Positions 10,624 through 19,173 of a stretch of DNA of 64,000 bases are shown here, one piece after another. The stretch spans positions 20,937 to 84,936 of the forward strand of contig JBJMGV010000018.1 in NCBI GenBank assembly GCA_045807725.1. The letters are read 5' to 3'. This DNA comes from DATENM01 sp045807725 (GTDB lineage: Bacteria > Acidobacteriota > Blastocatellia > UBA7656). The translations under genes were made by a program, and so were the position numbers. The notes below the pieces were generated by a model. That model saw only the letters and a list, made by a program, of their open reading frames with translations. It made no database searches and was not told the DNA's origin. Numbering within the stretch: the first letter of the stretch is position 1; each line of letters starts with the position of its first letter.

Positions 10624-12893
10624 GCAGGATTGAAAACGTCAGTCGGCGCGGCTTTCTCAAAGGCGCGCTTGCCAGCTCTGCGTTCGTGCTCGGCATGCAG
10701 GTCTTGCCAAAATTCGTTCACGCCGAACCGGCTGCCGCCGGCACAACGATCAGCGACGCCGTCTTTCGTCCCGATATTTTCGTCGGCATACAAGCGGACG
10801 GCACAGTCACAATCATCGCGCATCGCTCAGAGATGGGCACGGGCATTCGCACGACGCTGCCACTGGTGCTGGCCGACGAATTGGACGCCGACTGGAAGCG
10901 GGTCACGGTCGAGCAGGCGATTGGTGACACGCGCTACGGCTCGCAGGACACGGATGGCTCGCATTCGATACGCGACTTCTTCGACGTGATGCGGCAGGCC
11001 GGCGCGACGGCGCGCTTGATGCTGACACAAGCGGCGGCGGCGCAGTGGAACGTTCCCGTCGCCGAGTGCCAGGCCAACCTGCACACCATCGTTCACGCGA
11101 AGTCTGGGCGCAAACTGGGCTACGGCGATCTCGCGTTGGCCGCGTCGAAGCTCCCCGTGCCGAAGAAAGAAGAATTACAATTCAAGCCGAAGAGCGCGTG
11201 GCGATATATCGGCAAGCCTACGCCGAGCGTTGACCTGAAAGACATCTGCACAGGCAAGGCCGGCTTTGGTATGGATGCGCGCGTCGAAGGCATGGTCTAC
11301 GCTTCGATTGAGCACCCGCCGGTGCTCGGCGGCAAAGTGAAATCCTTAGACGACAAAGACGCGCTCAAGGTCGCGGGCGTGCAGCAGACCGTGGCGATTG
11401 ATCCGTTCAAAGGCGTGCATGGGTTCCAACCTCTCGGCGGTGTCGCGGTGATTGCCAACAACACGTGGTCGGCTTTTCAAGGGCGCGAGAAACTGAAGGT
11501 CGAATGGGATGACGGCGCGAACGCCGCCTACAACTCAGCGGATTATAAAAAGCAGTTGCTAGAGACGGCGCGCAAGCCGGGCAAGGTGGCGCGCAGCAGC
11601 GGCGATGTTGACGCGGCGTTTGCTAAGGCTACGAAGATCATCGAAGCCGATTATTACGTGCCGCATCTCGCCCACGCTTCGATGGAACCGCCGGCGGCGT
11701 TGGCCGATGTGCGCGGCGATAAAGTGACCGTCTGGGCGGCGACGCAGAACCCGCAAGCCGTACAGACCGAAATCAGCAAGGCGCTCGGTGTTCCCAAAGA
11801 GAATGTCATCTGTCACGTGGCCCTCTTAGGCGGCGGCTTTGGTCGCAAATCGAAGCCCGATTACACGGTCGAAGCGGCGCTGCTGTCGAAGAAAGTCGGG
11901 CGGCCCGTCAAAGTCGTCTGGCGCAGAGAAGACGACATTCAGTTCGACTATTACCATTCGGTCGCGGCGATGTATATGAAGGCCGCGCTCGACGACAAGG
12001 GTCGACCCATGGCGTGGCTTCAACGCTCGGTCTTTCCGACCATCAGCTCGACCTTCGCGCCGAATCAAACATACGGAGCGCCGTTCGAGTTAGCGATGGG
12101 CTGGACCGATGTGCCGTTCGACGTAGCCAATCTGCGGGTCGAAAACGGGCCGGCAACGGCGCACGTTCGCATCGGCTGGCTGCGCTCGGTGTCGAACATC
12201 TATCACGCCTTTGCCGTGCATTCGTTCATTGATGAACTGGCGCACGCGGCGAGGCGCGATTCGCTTGAGTACTTGCTCGACGCGCTCGGCAAGCCGCGCG
12301 AGATAGACCTCAAGGCCATCGGCTATCCGAATTATGGCGGCGAGCCGGATGCGTATCCGATAGACACTGGGCGTATGCGGCGTGTGGCCGAGATGGCGGC
12401 AGAGAAGGCCGGCTGGGGCAAGCGCAAGTTTGCGAAAGGCGCGGGGCTTGGCATTGCCGTGCATCGCAGCTTCTTGACTTATGTGGCGACCGTCGTCGAA
12501 GTCGAAGTGGATGATAAAGGCAAGGTGCGCATTCCGCGTGTCGAGACAGTTGTGGACGCAGGGATGGTTGTGAACCCCGACGTTGTCCGCCAGCAATTTG
12601 AAGGCGCGGCGGTCTTCGGAACCAGCATCGCAAGATTCGGCGAGATCACGGCTACTAATGGCCGCATCGATCAGTCGAACTTCCACGACTATCAGATGGC
12701 GCGAATGAACGACGCGCCGGTGCGAACCAACGTCACGATTGTCGAAAGCAGCGCGCCGCCGGCAGGCATCGGCGAGCCGGGCGTGCCGCCTTTCGTGCCG
12801 GCGCTGACGAACGCGATCTTCGCGGCAACCGGCACGCGCATACGCGAGTTGCCGCTGTCGCGGAATAAGCTGGGTGGCGCGTCGGCGAAATGA
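10620..12893 (+). CDS. iorB: Molybdopterin-binding subunit of isoquinoline 1-oxidoreductase-like hydroxylase, Tat-exported
   Basis: Large catalytic subunit (757 aa) that hydroxylates N-heterocycles or aldehydes using the molybdenum cofactor. It starts with a clear twin-arginine signal (SRRGFLKG at 8-15, hydrophobic core, then HAEPAAAG), implying folded export to the periplasm with IorA carried along. Xanthine-oxidase family motifs: the GGGFGRK loop near residue 403 and the active-site Glu region GEPGVPPFVPALTNAI near 717. The single fused large chain without a CoxM-like FAD subunit is the Ior arrangement. The true substrate cannot be read from sequence; it could be an aldehyde. Confidence 0.9.
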   Translation: MSRIENVSRRGFLKGALASSAFVLGMQVLPKFVHAEPAAAGTTISDAVFRPDIFVGIQADGTVTIIAHRSEMGTGIRTTLPLVLADELDADWKRVTVEQAIGDTRYGSQDTDGSHSIRDFFDVMRQAGATARLMLTQAAAAQWNVPVAECQANLHTIVHAKSGRKLGYGDLALAASKLPVPKKEELQFKPKSAWRYIGKPTPSVDLKDICTGKAGFGMDARVEGMVYASIEHPPVLGGKVKSLDDKDALKVAGVQQTVAIDPFKGVHGFQPLGGVAVIANNTWSAFQGREKLKVEWDDGANAAYNSADYKKQLLETARKPGKVARSSGDVDAAFAKATKIIEADYYVPHLAHASMEPPAALADVRGDKVTVWAATQNPQAVQTEISKALGVPKENVICHVALLGGGFGRKSKPDYTVEAALLSKKVGRPVKVVWRREDDIQFDYYHSVAAMYMKAALDDKGRPMAWLQRSVFPTISSTFAPNQTYGAPFELAMGWTDVPFDVANLRVENGPATAHVRIGWLRSVSNIYHAFAVHSFIDELAHAARRDSLEYLLDALGKPREIDLKAIGYPNYGGEPDAYPIDTGRMRRVAEMAAEKAGWGKRKFAKGAGLGIAVHRSFLTYVATVVEVEVDDKGKVRIPRVETVVDAGMVVNPDVVRQQFEGAAVFGTSIARFGEITATNGRIDQSNFHDYQMARMNDAPVRTNVTIVESSAPPAGIGEPGVPPFVPALTNAIFAATGTRIRELPLSRNKLGGASAK

Positions 12894-13000
12894 GTTGCTA
12901 ATCGGGACTACCCCGGCGCAGTGGTTGTCCATCTACAGCCCGCTTCAGCGTGGATAGGCGCGATTTATAATGGGAATTACTCTAGGTTGTTGCCCATCTC

Positions 13001-13247
13001 CAGCCCGCTTCAGCGGGCTTACCCGCAGGGCAGATAGGCCAGCCGTTTACGGCTGGTTCACGACGGGCATTGAACCGTAGCCCGTTTTAACGGGCTTACC
13101 GCAATCGGCTTTAGCCACATCATCCAATGGCTAAAGCCGGCGCGAGAAGGACGCTGAAGCGCCCTTCTCAATCTTCGCAACACGCGTTGAACCAGCCGTA
13201 AACGGCTGACCTATCTGCCCTGCGGGTAAGCCCGCTGAAGCGGGCTG
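13001..13247. repeat. 60-bp inverted repeat with nested hairpins (possible MITE- or REP-like element)
   Basis: The arm 13001-13060 is the reverse complement of 13188-13247 at 59 of 60 positions (hand comparison). Each arm contains two smaller hairpins: AGCCCGCT/AGCGGGCT and CAGCCGT/ACGGCTG. The 127-bp centre has three more: AGCCCGTT/AACGGGCT (13079-13096), CGGCTTTAGCCA/TGGCTAAAGCCG (13106-13139) and GAGAAGG/CCTTCTC (13144-13169). A worn half-copy lies at 12921-12950. It fills most of the 426-bp gap between iorB and the esterase. There is no transposase, no obvious target duplication and no open frame. Confidence 0.85.
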
Positions 13248-13319
13248 CGGAACCGGCGCGGCAATCGCTTGAAGAGTTCATCGTCATCAATCATCAGTTC
13301 ATCTTCTAGGAGTCCCGTT

Positions 13320-15044
13320 ATGGTTTGCAACTACCGACTCTTTCGCATGGCCTTCATCTTCCTGCTGCTCCTGATCGTTCACACCGTCTTTGGCCAACAG
13401 CTCAAGCCCGGCCCGCAGGTGATGACGATCTTTTCCGACGTTGATGACACAGAGCAACCGTATGGCCTCTACCTGCCGAAAAATTTTGACGCGAAGAAGA
13501 AGTACCCGCTCGTCATTATGCTGCACGGCGCGGGGTCGAATCACCGGCTGGCGCTGCGCCGCGTCTTCGGCAAGAGCAACGCGACGGGCGAAACCGATGT
13601 TGAAGCGACGCGTTATTTTCCCGAATGGAAGGACGTGGATTTTATCGTCGCCTCGCCTTATGCGCGCGGCACGATGGGCTATCAAGGCATCGCCGAGCGT
13701 GACGTGATGGACGTGCTCGCCGATGTCAAGCGACGCTTTTCAATAGATGAAGACCGCGTCTACCTGACGGGTCTTTCAATGGGCGGCGGCGGCACGCTCT
13801 GGATCGGACTCACACGGCCCGACATCTGGGCGGCGATTGCGCCGGTCTGTCCCGCGCCGCCCGACGGCACACAAGAACTCGCGCCCAACGCGCTCAACTA
13901 CCCGGTTCATTTCTTTCAAGGCGGCGCTGACCCTGTGGTCAAACCCGAAGGCACACGCGAATGGGTCAAGCGGCTCGAAGACCTCGGCACACGCGTCGAA
14001 TATACCGAATATCCCGGCGTCCAGCATAATAGCTGGGAGAACGCTTACAAGGACGAAGCCGTCTTTGATTGGTTCAAGCAGTTTCGCCGCAACCGCTATC
14101 CCGAACGTGTGCGCTTTGCGACGAGCCGCTACAAGTACGCCAACGCTTACTGGATTCAGATCGATGAGCTGACGCCGGGCACGACCGCTACGGTTGATGC
14201 GAAATTTACTGGCACAAATCGCATCGAGATGACGGCAAGCGAAGTCACCGCGCTCACGCTCAAGCTCGCGGGCCATCCGAAATTCAAAGCCAACCAGCCG
14301 CTCGAACTCACCATCAACGGCAAGCTGGTTAAGGCGCGAGTTGCCGATACGCTGTCGCTCGCTCAGCAGAATAACGAATGGGCAACGATCAAGCGCGAGC
14401 CGTCATCTGCCGAAAAACGCGCGGGCGCGGAAGGGCCGATCAGCGAAGCCATCAGCAGCCGTCACGTCTACGTCTACGGCACGGCTGACAATCCATCGCC
14501 TACGGAAGCGCAGAAGCGCCGCGAGCAAGCTGAATACGCGGCGAACTGGTCCGTTTATCGCAACGCGTTTCTTGGCCGCGTGATGATCTTTCCGCGCGTG
14601 CTCGCCGACCGCGAGGTGAGGCCGAGCGATTTGGAGAGCGCTAACTTCATTCTGTTCGGCTCCAGAGAGACGAATAGCTTGATCGCAAAGTACAGCGACC
14701 GCCTGCCGATGCAGTTCAACAGGGCGGCGGAGTCGGGCTACGGTTTGGTTTATGTCTTTCCGATTGATAAGCATTACGTGCTGGTGAGTTCAGGCTTGCC
14801 GTGGTGGGCCGGCATTGCGGGGCCTGCGTCGGGCGCGGGCGGGCCGCCGCCGCGCAATCGCCGCAACCCGTTCGGCATCGGCGCTCCTGACTTGCTTGTC
14901 GGGCTGAAGGATTATCTGCTCTTCAAAGGGACGATTGAGACGCCGGTCGTCGAAGGCCGCTTCGACCGCAATTGGCGCGTGCCCGACACGGATGCCGCGC
15001 GAATGAGCGCCAGCGGCGCAGTGACCTTTAGCGGCAGACAGTGA
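13320..15044 (+). CDS. Secreted alpha/beta-hydrolase esterase (PHB-depolymerase/feruloyl-esterase-like) with C-terminal extension
   Basis: 574 aa. Signal peptide at 1-26 (hydrophobic FIFLLLLIV, cut near VFG-QQ), so periplasmic or secreted. The alpha/beta-hydrolase domain (about 35-260) has the oxyanion region VIMLHGAGSNH (65-75), nucleophile GLSMGG (S153), acid in QGGADPV (D204) and His in GVQHNSW (H236): a full triad. Residues about 275-574 are a second region of unknown type, with a short beta-rich part (280-340) and a later segment ending in a proline/glycine-rich stretch. ATG at 13320 has TAGGAG 7 nt upstream. The secreted glucosidase follows after 19 bp, probably one transcript for external glycan or ester breakdown. 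The exact ester is unknown. Confidence 0.8.
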   Translation: MVCNYRLFRMAFIFLLLLIVHTVFGQQLKPGPQVMTIFSDVDDTEQPYGLYLPKNFDAKKKYPLVIMLHGAGSNHRLALRRVFGKSNATGETDVEATRYFPEWKDVDFIVASPYARGTMGYQGIAERDVMDVLADVKRRFSIDEDRVYLTGLSMGGGGTLWIGLTRPDIWAAIAPVCPAPPDGTQELAPNALNYPVHFFQGGADPVVKPEGTREWVKRLEDLGTRVEYTEYPGVQHNSWENAYKDEAVFDWFKQFRRNRYPERVRFATSRYKYANAYWIQIDELTPGTTATVDAKFTGTNRIEMTASEVTALTLKLAGHPKFKANQPLELTINGKLVKARVADTLSLAQQNNEWATIKREPSSAEKRAGAEGPISEAISSRHVYVYGTADNPSPTEAQKRREQAEYAANWSVYRNAFLGRVMIFPRVLADREVRPSDLESANFILFGSRETNSLIAKYSDRLPMQFNRAAESGYGLVYVFPIDKHYVLVSSGLPWWAGIAGPASGAGGPPPRNRRNPFGIGAPDLLVGLKDYLLFKGTIETPVVEGRFDRNWRVPDTDAARMSASGAVTFSGRQ

Positions 15045-15063
15045 ACTCGGTTGAGAGAGTGAG

Positions 15064-17469
15064 ATGAACCTGTCTCTCACGATGATGAGGCTTGAAATGG
15101 AATTTATAACGTCACTCAGAAAGCACGTGAGCGGACGGCTGCGAAAGCGATTGCGCCGCAAGGCCATCGCTTACGGCTGTCTCGTCACGCTGCTATTGCC
15201 TTTCTCAATCGTTCACGCGCAGCCGCAAGTCAAAGCCGCAACGCCAACAACACAAGCCGCGCCGATGGCCGAAGCCGACGTGATCAAGCGCGCCAACGAC
15301 TTGCTCGCGCAGATGACTGTTGAAGAGAAGATCGGCCAGATGACGCAGCTCTTCTTCGGGCTGATTCCCGACGCGGTCAAGCCGGAAGAGCGCATACGTC
15401 GCGGTGAGATCGGCTCGCTGCTGTTTGTCACAGACCCGGCGACGATCAACCGTCTGCAAAAGATCGCGGTCACGGAATCGCGCCTGCACATTCCTTTATT
15501 GCTTGGCTTCGATGTCATTCACGGCTTCCACACGATCTTCCCTGTGCCGCTCGCAATGGCGGCGTCGTGGGACCCGCAACTGGTCGAGCAGGCGCAATCA
15601 ATCGCCGCCCGCGAAGCCCGCGCTGTCGGCATTCATTGGACCTTTGCGCCGATGGTAGACATTGCGCGCGACCCGCGCTGGGGCCGCATCATCGAAGGCG
15701 CGGGCGAAGACCCCTATCTCGGCGCGGCCATCGCCGCTGCACAGGTGCGCGGCTTTCAAGGCGCTTATCCCGGCAGTCCCGATCACGTGCTTGCCTGCGT
15801 GAAACACTTCGCCGGATACGGTGCGCCGGACGGCGGCAGGGATTATGATTCAGCTTACATTTCCGACGCACAGCTTTATAACGTCTACCTGCCGCCGTTC
15901 GAGGCGGCGGTCAAGGCCGGCGCAGCCAGCCTGATGAGCGCCTACATGGATTTGAACGACGTGCCGGCGACGGCCAATCAGTTTCTCTTACAGCAAGTGC
16001 TCAGGCGCGAATGGGGCTTTCGCGGCTTCGTCGTGAGCGATGCCTTCGCGGTGCAGAGCCTGGTGACGCACGGCTTTGCGCGCGACGGTCAAGACGCTGC
16101 GGCGCGTGCCGTTGCGGCAGGCATCAATATGGATATGGGAAGCCGCAACTACGCGATGAACCTGCCGCAGCTTATGAAAGACGGTCGCGTTTCGATGGCG
16201 TCGATTGATGATATGGTTCGCCCGCTGCTTGCAGCTAAGATTCGACTCGGCCTCTTTGAGAATCCTTACGTCGATGAAGCACGGGCGCGCGAGACGCTCG
16301 CGGCAAGAGCGCACCGCGACGCGGCCCGGCTCGCTGCCGCGCGCTCAGCCGTCCTGCTGCGTAATGAAAACAACGTGCTGCCGCTCGACAAGGCGAAGCT
16401 CTCGTCCATCGCATTGATTGGCCCTCTCGCCGATTCGCAGCGCGATATAATCGGCTCGTGGAGCTTCGCCGGTGATGCGAAAGAAGCGGTGACTATCCTG
16501 CAAGGTCTTCGCAACCGCGTGGCCGGTCGCACGACAGTTGAGTACGCGCGTGGCGGCGAGATACGCCGGCGCTTCCCTTCGATGTTCGACGCCATCTTCG
16601 GCGCGAAGAAGACCGAGCCTTTAACTGATGCGCAACAGGCGGAAGAGATCGACCACGCCGTAGACCTCGCGCGCCGCTCCGATGTCGCCGTAGTCGTCCT
16701 CGGCGAAGCCGAAAACATGAGCGGTGAGGCAGCCTCGCAATCAACGCTTGACTTGCCGGGCAAGCAGCAGCAGCTACTCGAAGCGGTCGTAGCGGTTGGA
16801 AAGCCAGTCGTGCTGGTGCTCGTCAACGGGCGACCGCTCAACCTGATGTGGGCCGCCGAGCACGTCGCGGCGATACTCGATGTCTGGCATCCCGGCGTCG
16901 AAGGCGGTAACGCCGTTGCCGACCTCTTGTTCGGCGATGCCGTGCCGGGCGGTAAGCTGCCCGTGAGCTGGCCGCGCAACGAAGGACAGATACCCATCTA
17001 TTACGCGCACAATCTCACGCACGAGCCGGAAACCGCGCCCAATTTCAAGTCGCGCTACTGGGATGATGTCTCGTCGCCGCTCTACCCGTTCGGCTACGGC
17101 CTGAGCTATACGCGCTTCAGCTACTCGAATCTCCAGGTCAAACAGAGCGAAGTCAAAGTGGGTGAGCCTATCGAGGTCGCGGTTGATGTCGAAAACACAG
17201 GCAGCCGCGCAGGCGACGAAGTTGTGCAGCTCTACCTGCATCAGCAATCGGGGTCTGCCTCGCGGCCCGTCCGCGAGTTGAAAGGCTTTCGCCGTTTGCG
17301 GCTTGCGCCGGGTGAAAAGCGCACCGTCACGTTCAGCCTGGGCAGCCCGGAACGCCGCTATTGGAGCGCGGCGGAAAAGCGCTGGGTCGAAGAAACGGCA
17401 GCGTTCGACGTGTGGGCTGGTGGCGACTCACGGGCTACGCTGCACGCGGCGTTCAAGGTTCATCCGTAA
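15064..17469 (+). CDS. bglX: Periplasmic beta-glucosidase, GH3 family (BglX type)
   Basis: Releases beta-linked glucose (or xylose) from oligosaccharide ends; 801 aa, close to BglX. A long basic N-terminus and hydrophobic segment (GCLVTLLLPFSIVHA) form a signal peptide. The GH3 barrel carries KHFAGYG and the nucleophile in GFVVSDAF (D326). The alpha/beta sandwich follows, then a C-terminal fibronectin-III-like domain beginning near PLYPFGYGLSYT. All expected domains are intact. ATG at 15064 follows GAGAGAG; an in-frame ATG at 15097 would also keep the signal. It sits 19 bp after the secreted esterase, suggesting joint action on plant- or microbe-derived polymers. A rightward terminator lies at 17747. 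Confidence 0.93.
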   Translation: MNLSLTMMRLEMEFITSLRKHVSGRLRKRLRRKAIAYGCLVTLLLPFSIVHAQPQVKAATPTTQAAPMAEADVIKRANDLLAQMTVEEKIGQMTQLFFGLIPDAVKPEERIRRGEIGSLLFVTDPATINRLQKIAVTESRLHIPLLLGFDVIHGFHTIFPVPLAMAASWDPQLVEQAQSIAAREARAVGIHWTFAPMVDIARDPRWGRIIEGAGEDPYLGAAIAAAQVRGFQGAYPGSPDHVLACVKHFAGYGAPDGGRDYDSAYISDAQLYNVYLPPFEAAVKAGAASLMSAYMDLNDVPATANQFLLQQVLRREWGFRGFVVSDAFAVQSLVTHGFARDGQDAAARAVAAGINMDMGSRNYAMNLPQLMKDGRVSMASIDDMVRPLLAAKIRLGLFENPYVDEARARETLAARAHRDAARLAAARSAVLLRNENNVLPLDKAKLSSIALIGPLADSQRDIIGSWSFAGDAKEAVTILQGLRNRVAGRTTVEYARGGEIRRRFPSMFDAIFGAKKTEPLTDAQQAEEIDHAVDLARRSDVAVVVLGEAENMSGEAASQSTLDLPGKQQQLLEAVVAVGKPVVLVLVNGRPLNLMWAAEHVAAILDVWHPGVEGGNAVADLLFGDAVPGGKLPVSWPRNEGQIPIYYAHNLTHEPETAPNFKSRYWDDVSSPLYPFGYGLSYTRFSYSNLQVKQSEVKVGEPIEVAVDVENTGSRAGDEVVQLYLHQQSGSASRPVRELKGFRRLRLAPGEKRTVTFSLGSPERRYWSAAEKRWVEETAAFDVWAGGDSRATLHAAFKVHP

Positions 17470-17497
17470 AGGCCCCGGCGGACGAGCGAAGGCAGAA

Positions 17498-17511
17498 AGC
17501 ACAATTGTGCT
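17498..17511. promoter_or_regulatory. 14-bp perfect palindrome AGCACAATTGTGCT, copy 1 (possible operator)
   Basis: A fully symmetric 14-mer, followed 18 nt later by TGGCCGATG (17529-17537). The same palindrome recurs at 18257-18270 with TGGCCGATG 19 nt beyond it. Such dyads usually bind dimeric regulators; the protein is unknown. Confidence 0.5.
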
Positions 17512-17741
17512 GCCGAGAAAGGAACAGATGGCCGATGCGCAGGCTTACAGGTAGAAGTAAGATGAGGCTGATTTTGGGCGGCAGCTTCTCTGCTTAAGCA
17601 AATGCCTGCCGCCAGCGTCGGCTGGCTTCCCCGCTTGCGTCAGCCGGCCAAGCGGGCCACGAATTGTATCCCCTGTTCGTGGCCGAGTATTGGGCCTCGA
17701 TTCTGCCAATGTGATTTTCGCCCGAAAGTCTAGAGGCTCTG

Positions 17742-18068
17742 TTAGAGGACTTGGGAAGCCATCCCAAGTCCTTTCTTTTTTTCGCGGTAGACGGTCTGCT
17801 CGCTGGTGGTGGGCGGCTGGCTCAACCTTTCGACCAGATAGAGCGCCAGCAGCAAGGTGACGAGTAGGCCTAGCAAGATGATGAGTATCGTCCGCCGCCT
17901 GTGCTTGCCGACCGAAGAGTTGGACTTTCCCATCCAACCGCGCCAGCCGCACTCGCGGCAGCGGTACATTTTATAACTTGTCACCGTGCGGATGAGCTTC
18001 TCTATAACGCCGCGAGTGTGCGAATGATGGATGCGCCAGCCGCAGGCCGGACAGACCCGGTTAGCCAA
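17742..18068 (-). CDS. Small zinc-ribbon membrane protein, 108 aa
   Basis: N-terminal zinc ribbon with CPAC (C6, C9) and CREC (C37, C40), each followed by GWR, then a basic linker. One transmembrane helix at about 60-79 and a short hydrophilic tail follow. TTG at 18068 is the likely start: a strong GGAGGGA site lies 7 nt upstream, and the ribbon begins five residues later; the frame also extends to a GTG at 18113 without a comparable site. Its last nine codons lie inside a rightward terminator hairpin. It is flanked by the two copies of the 14-bp palindrome. Family not recognised; a membrane-tethered metal-binding or nucleic-acid-binding role is only a guess. Confidence 0.65.
   Translation of the reverse strand: MANRVCPACGWRIHHSHTRGVIEKLIRTVTSYKMYRCRECGWRGWMGKSNSSVGKHRRRTILIILLGLLVTLLLALYLVERLSQPPTTSEQTVYREKKKGLGMASQVL
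17747..17782 (+). terminator. Rho-independent terminator, rightward
   Basis: GGACTTGGGA (17747-17756), loop AGCCA, TCCCAAGTCC (17762-17771), then TTTCTTTTTTT. It has a 10-bp perfect stem plus one A-T pair and a T-run only on the + strand. It would end transcription from bglX. The hairpin overlaps the 3' coding end of the leftward zinc-ribbon gene. Confidence 0.85.
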
Positions 18069-18256
18069 GATTGATTCCCTCCGCAGGCGGGTTGAACGCT
18101 CCGCTCGTTTCACCGACAGGCCAGGGTGTTTGGTGATGATGGCGAAGCCTTAGTCCGCGAAAGGCTGCGCGGACAGTACCACTCAAGCCTTCAGACAACC
18201 CCGGCATTATCGCACAAACCTGATAAAAGAGAAGGACGATTTTCCGAAAACATCAA

Positions 18257-18270
18257 AGCACAATTGTGCT
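18257..18270. promoter_or_regulatory. 14-bp perfect palindrome AGCACAATTGTGCT, copy 2 (possible operator)
   Basis: Second exact copy, 91 bp upstream of the -35 box of the response-regulator promoter and upstream of the divergent zinc-ribbon gene. TGGCCGATG follows at 18289-18297. The rest of the 18069-18492 gap holds the promoter at 18361 and nothing else I can name. Confidence 0.5.
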
Positions 18271-18360
18271 CGCTTTAAGTGGGACAATTGGCCGATGTAG
18301 CGGGCGAGCGACTCCTGTATGATGAGCGCGCACACTTGCCTGCGGTCTTCGCTGAAGGCG

Positions 18361-18389
18361 TTCACTGGCGCAAGCGGCAAATGTAAAAT
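18361..18389 (+). promoter_or_regulatory. Sigma70-like promoter for the two-component pair
   Basis: TTCACT (18361-18366), 17 nt, TAAAAT (18384-18389): 4/6 and 5/6 consensus matches. The predicted start near 18396 leaves a leader of about 97 nt before the response regulator. Confidence 0.45.
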
Positions 18390-18492
18390 AGATAACGAAA
18401 CGCTTGCATTCACCAGAGGATTTAGGATAGCTTATCGCCGTTTCCGCCTCTGGGGTAATCCAAACAGAAGTCTTCGGACGCAGGCAGCCTTT

Positions 18493-19170
18493 ATGAGCAC
18501 TCGCATTCTACTCATCGACGATCATCCGGTGATTCGCAAGGGCCTGCGGGCAGTGCTCGGCGAGTACCCGGAGTACGAAGTCGTCGGCGAAGCCGGCAGT
18601 CGTGCGGAAGCCCTGGCCCTGACCGAAAGCGAGCGCCCGAATCTTGCGCTCTTAGACCTTGATCTAGGGAGCGCGACGAGCCTCGATTTTCTAAGCGAGT
18701 TGCTCGACGCAGGAAATGGAATGCAGGTGCTTGTGCTTACCGGCGTGCGCGATAAAGAACTACACCGGCAGGCCCTTCAACTCGGCGCTAAGGGCATTGT
18801 GCTCAAAGACCACGCGGCAGAGATTTTAATCGAAGCCATCGAGAAGGTGAGCGCGGGCGAGATGTGGCTCGACCACTCGATGCTGGTTGCGCTGCTTGGC
18901 ACCTCGGCGCGGGGAAGCGTAGACCCTGAGCGCGTCAAGATCAATATGCTGACGGAGCGCGAGCGCGAGATCATCCACTTGCTTGCCGAGGGCCTCAGAA
19001 ATAAACAGATCGGCAAGCGGTTATTTATCAGCGAGATCACCGTCCGCCATCACTTAACGTCGATATTTAACAAGCTTGCCGTGTCGGATCGCGTCGAGCT
19101 GCTGATCTATGCCTATCGCAACGGCATCGTCGCCGCGCCGACGCGTCCCTTCACAAACGGAGGCTCTTAG
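18493..19170 (+). CDS. LuxR/NarL-family response regulator
   Basis: 225 aa. The N-terminal receiver domain (about 3-120) has the acidic pair DD (9-10), phospho-acceptor in ALLDLDLG (D55) and a conserved Lys in LKDHAAE. The C-terminal LuxR HTH (about 155-215) begins LTEREREIIHLLAEG and has the NKQIGKRLFISEITVRHH recognition region. It is a DNA-binding regulator controlled by phosphorylation. ATG at 18493 starts the receiver normally; upstream in-frame sequence is not receiver-like. The histidine kinase starts 4 bp after its stop, so this is a cognate pair with the regulator first. Targets unknown, though the polysaccharide locus begins 2.6 kb downstream. Confidence 0.92.
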   Translation: MSTRILLIDDHPVIRKGLRAVLGEYPEYEVVGEAGSRAEALALTESERPNLALLDLDLGSATSLDFLSELLDAGNGMQVLVLTGVRDKELHRQALQLGAKGIVLKDHAAEILIEAIEKVSAGEMWLDHSMLVALLGTSARGSVDPERVKINMLTEREREIIHLLAEGLRNKQIGKRLFISEITVRHHLTSIFNKLAVSDRVELLIYAYRNGIVAAPTRPFTNGGS

Positions 19171-19173
19171 AGC

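Noticed and set aside
13001..13247. A CRISPR array or full insertion sequence
   Set aside because: There are no evenly spaced direct repeats with unique spacers, and no transposase frame fits in the 426-bp gap. The structure is an inverted repeat.
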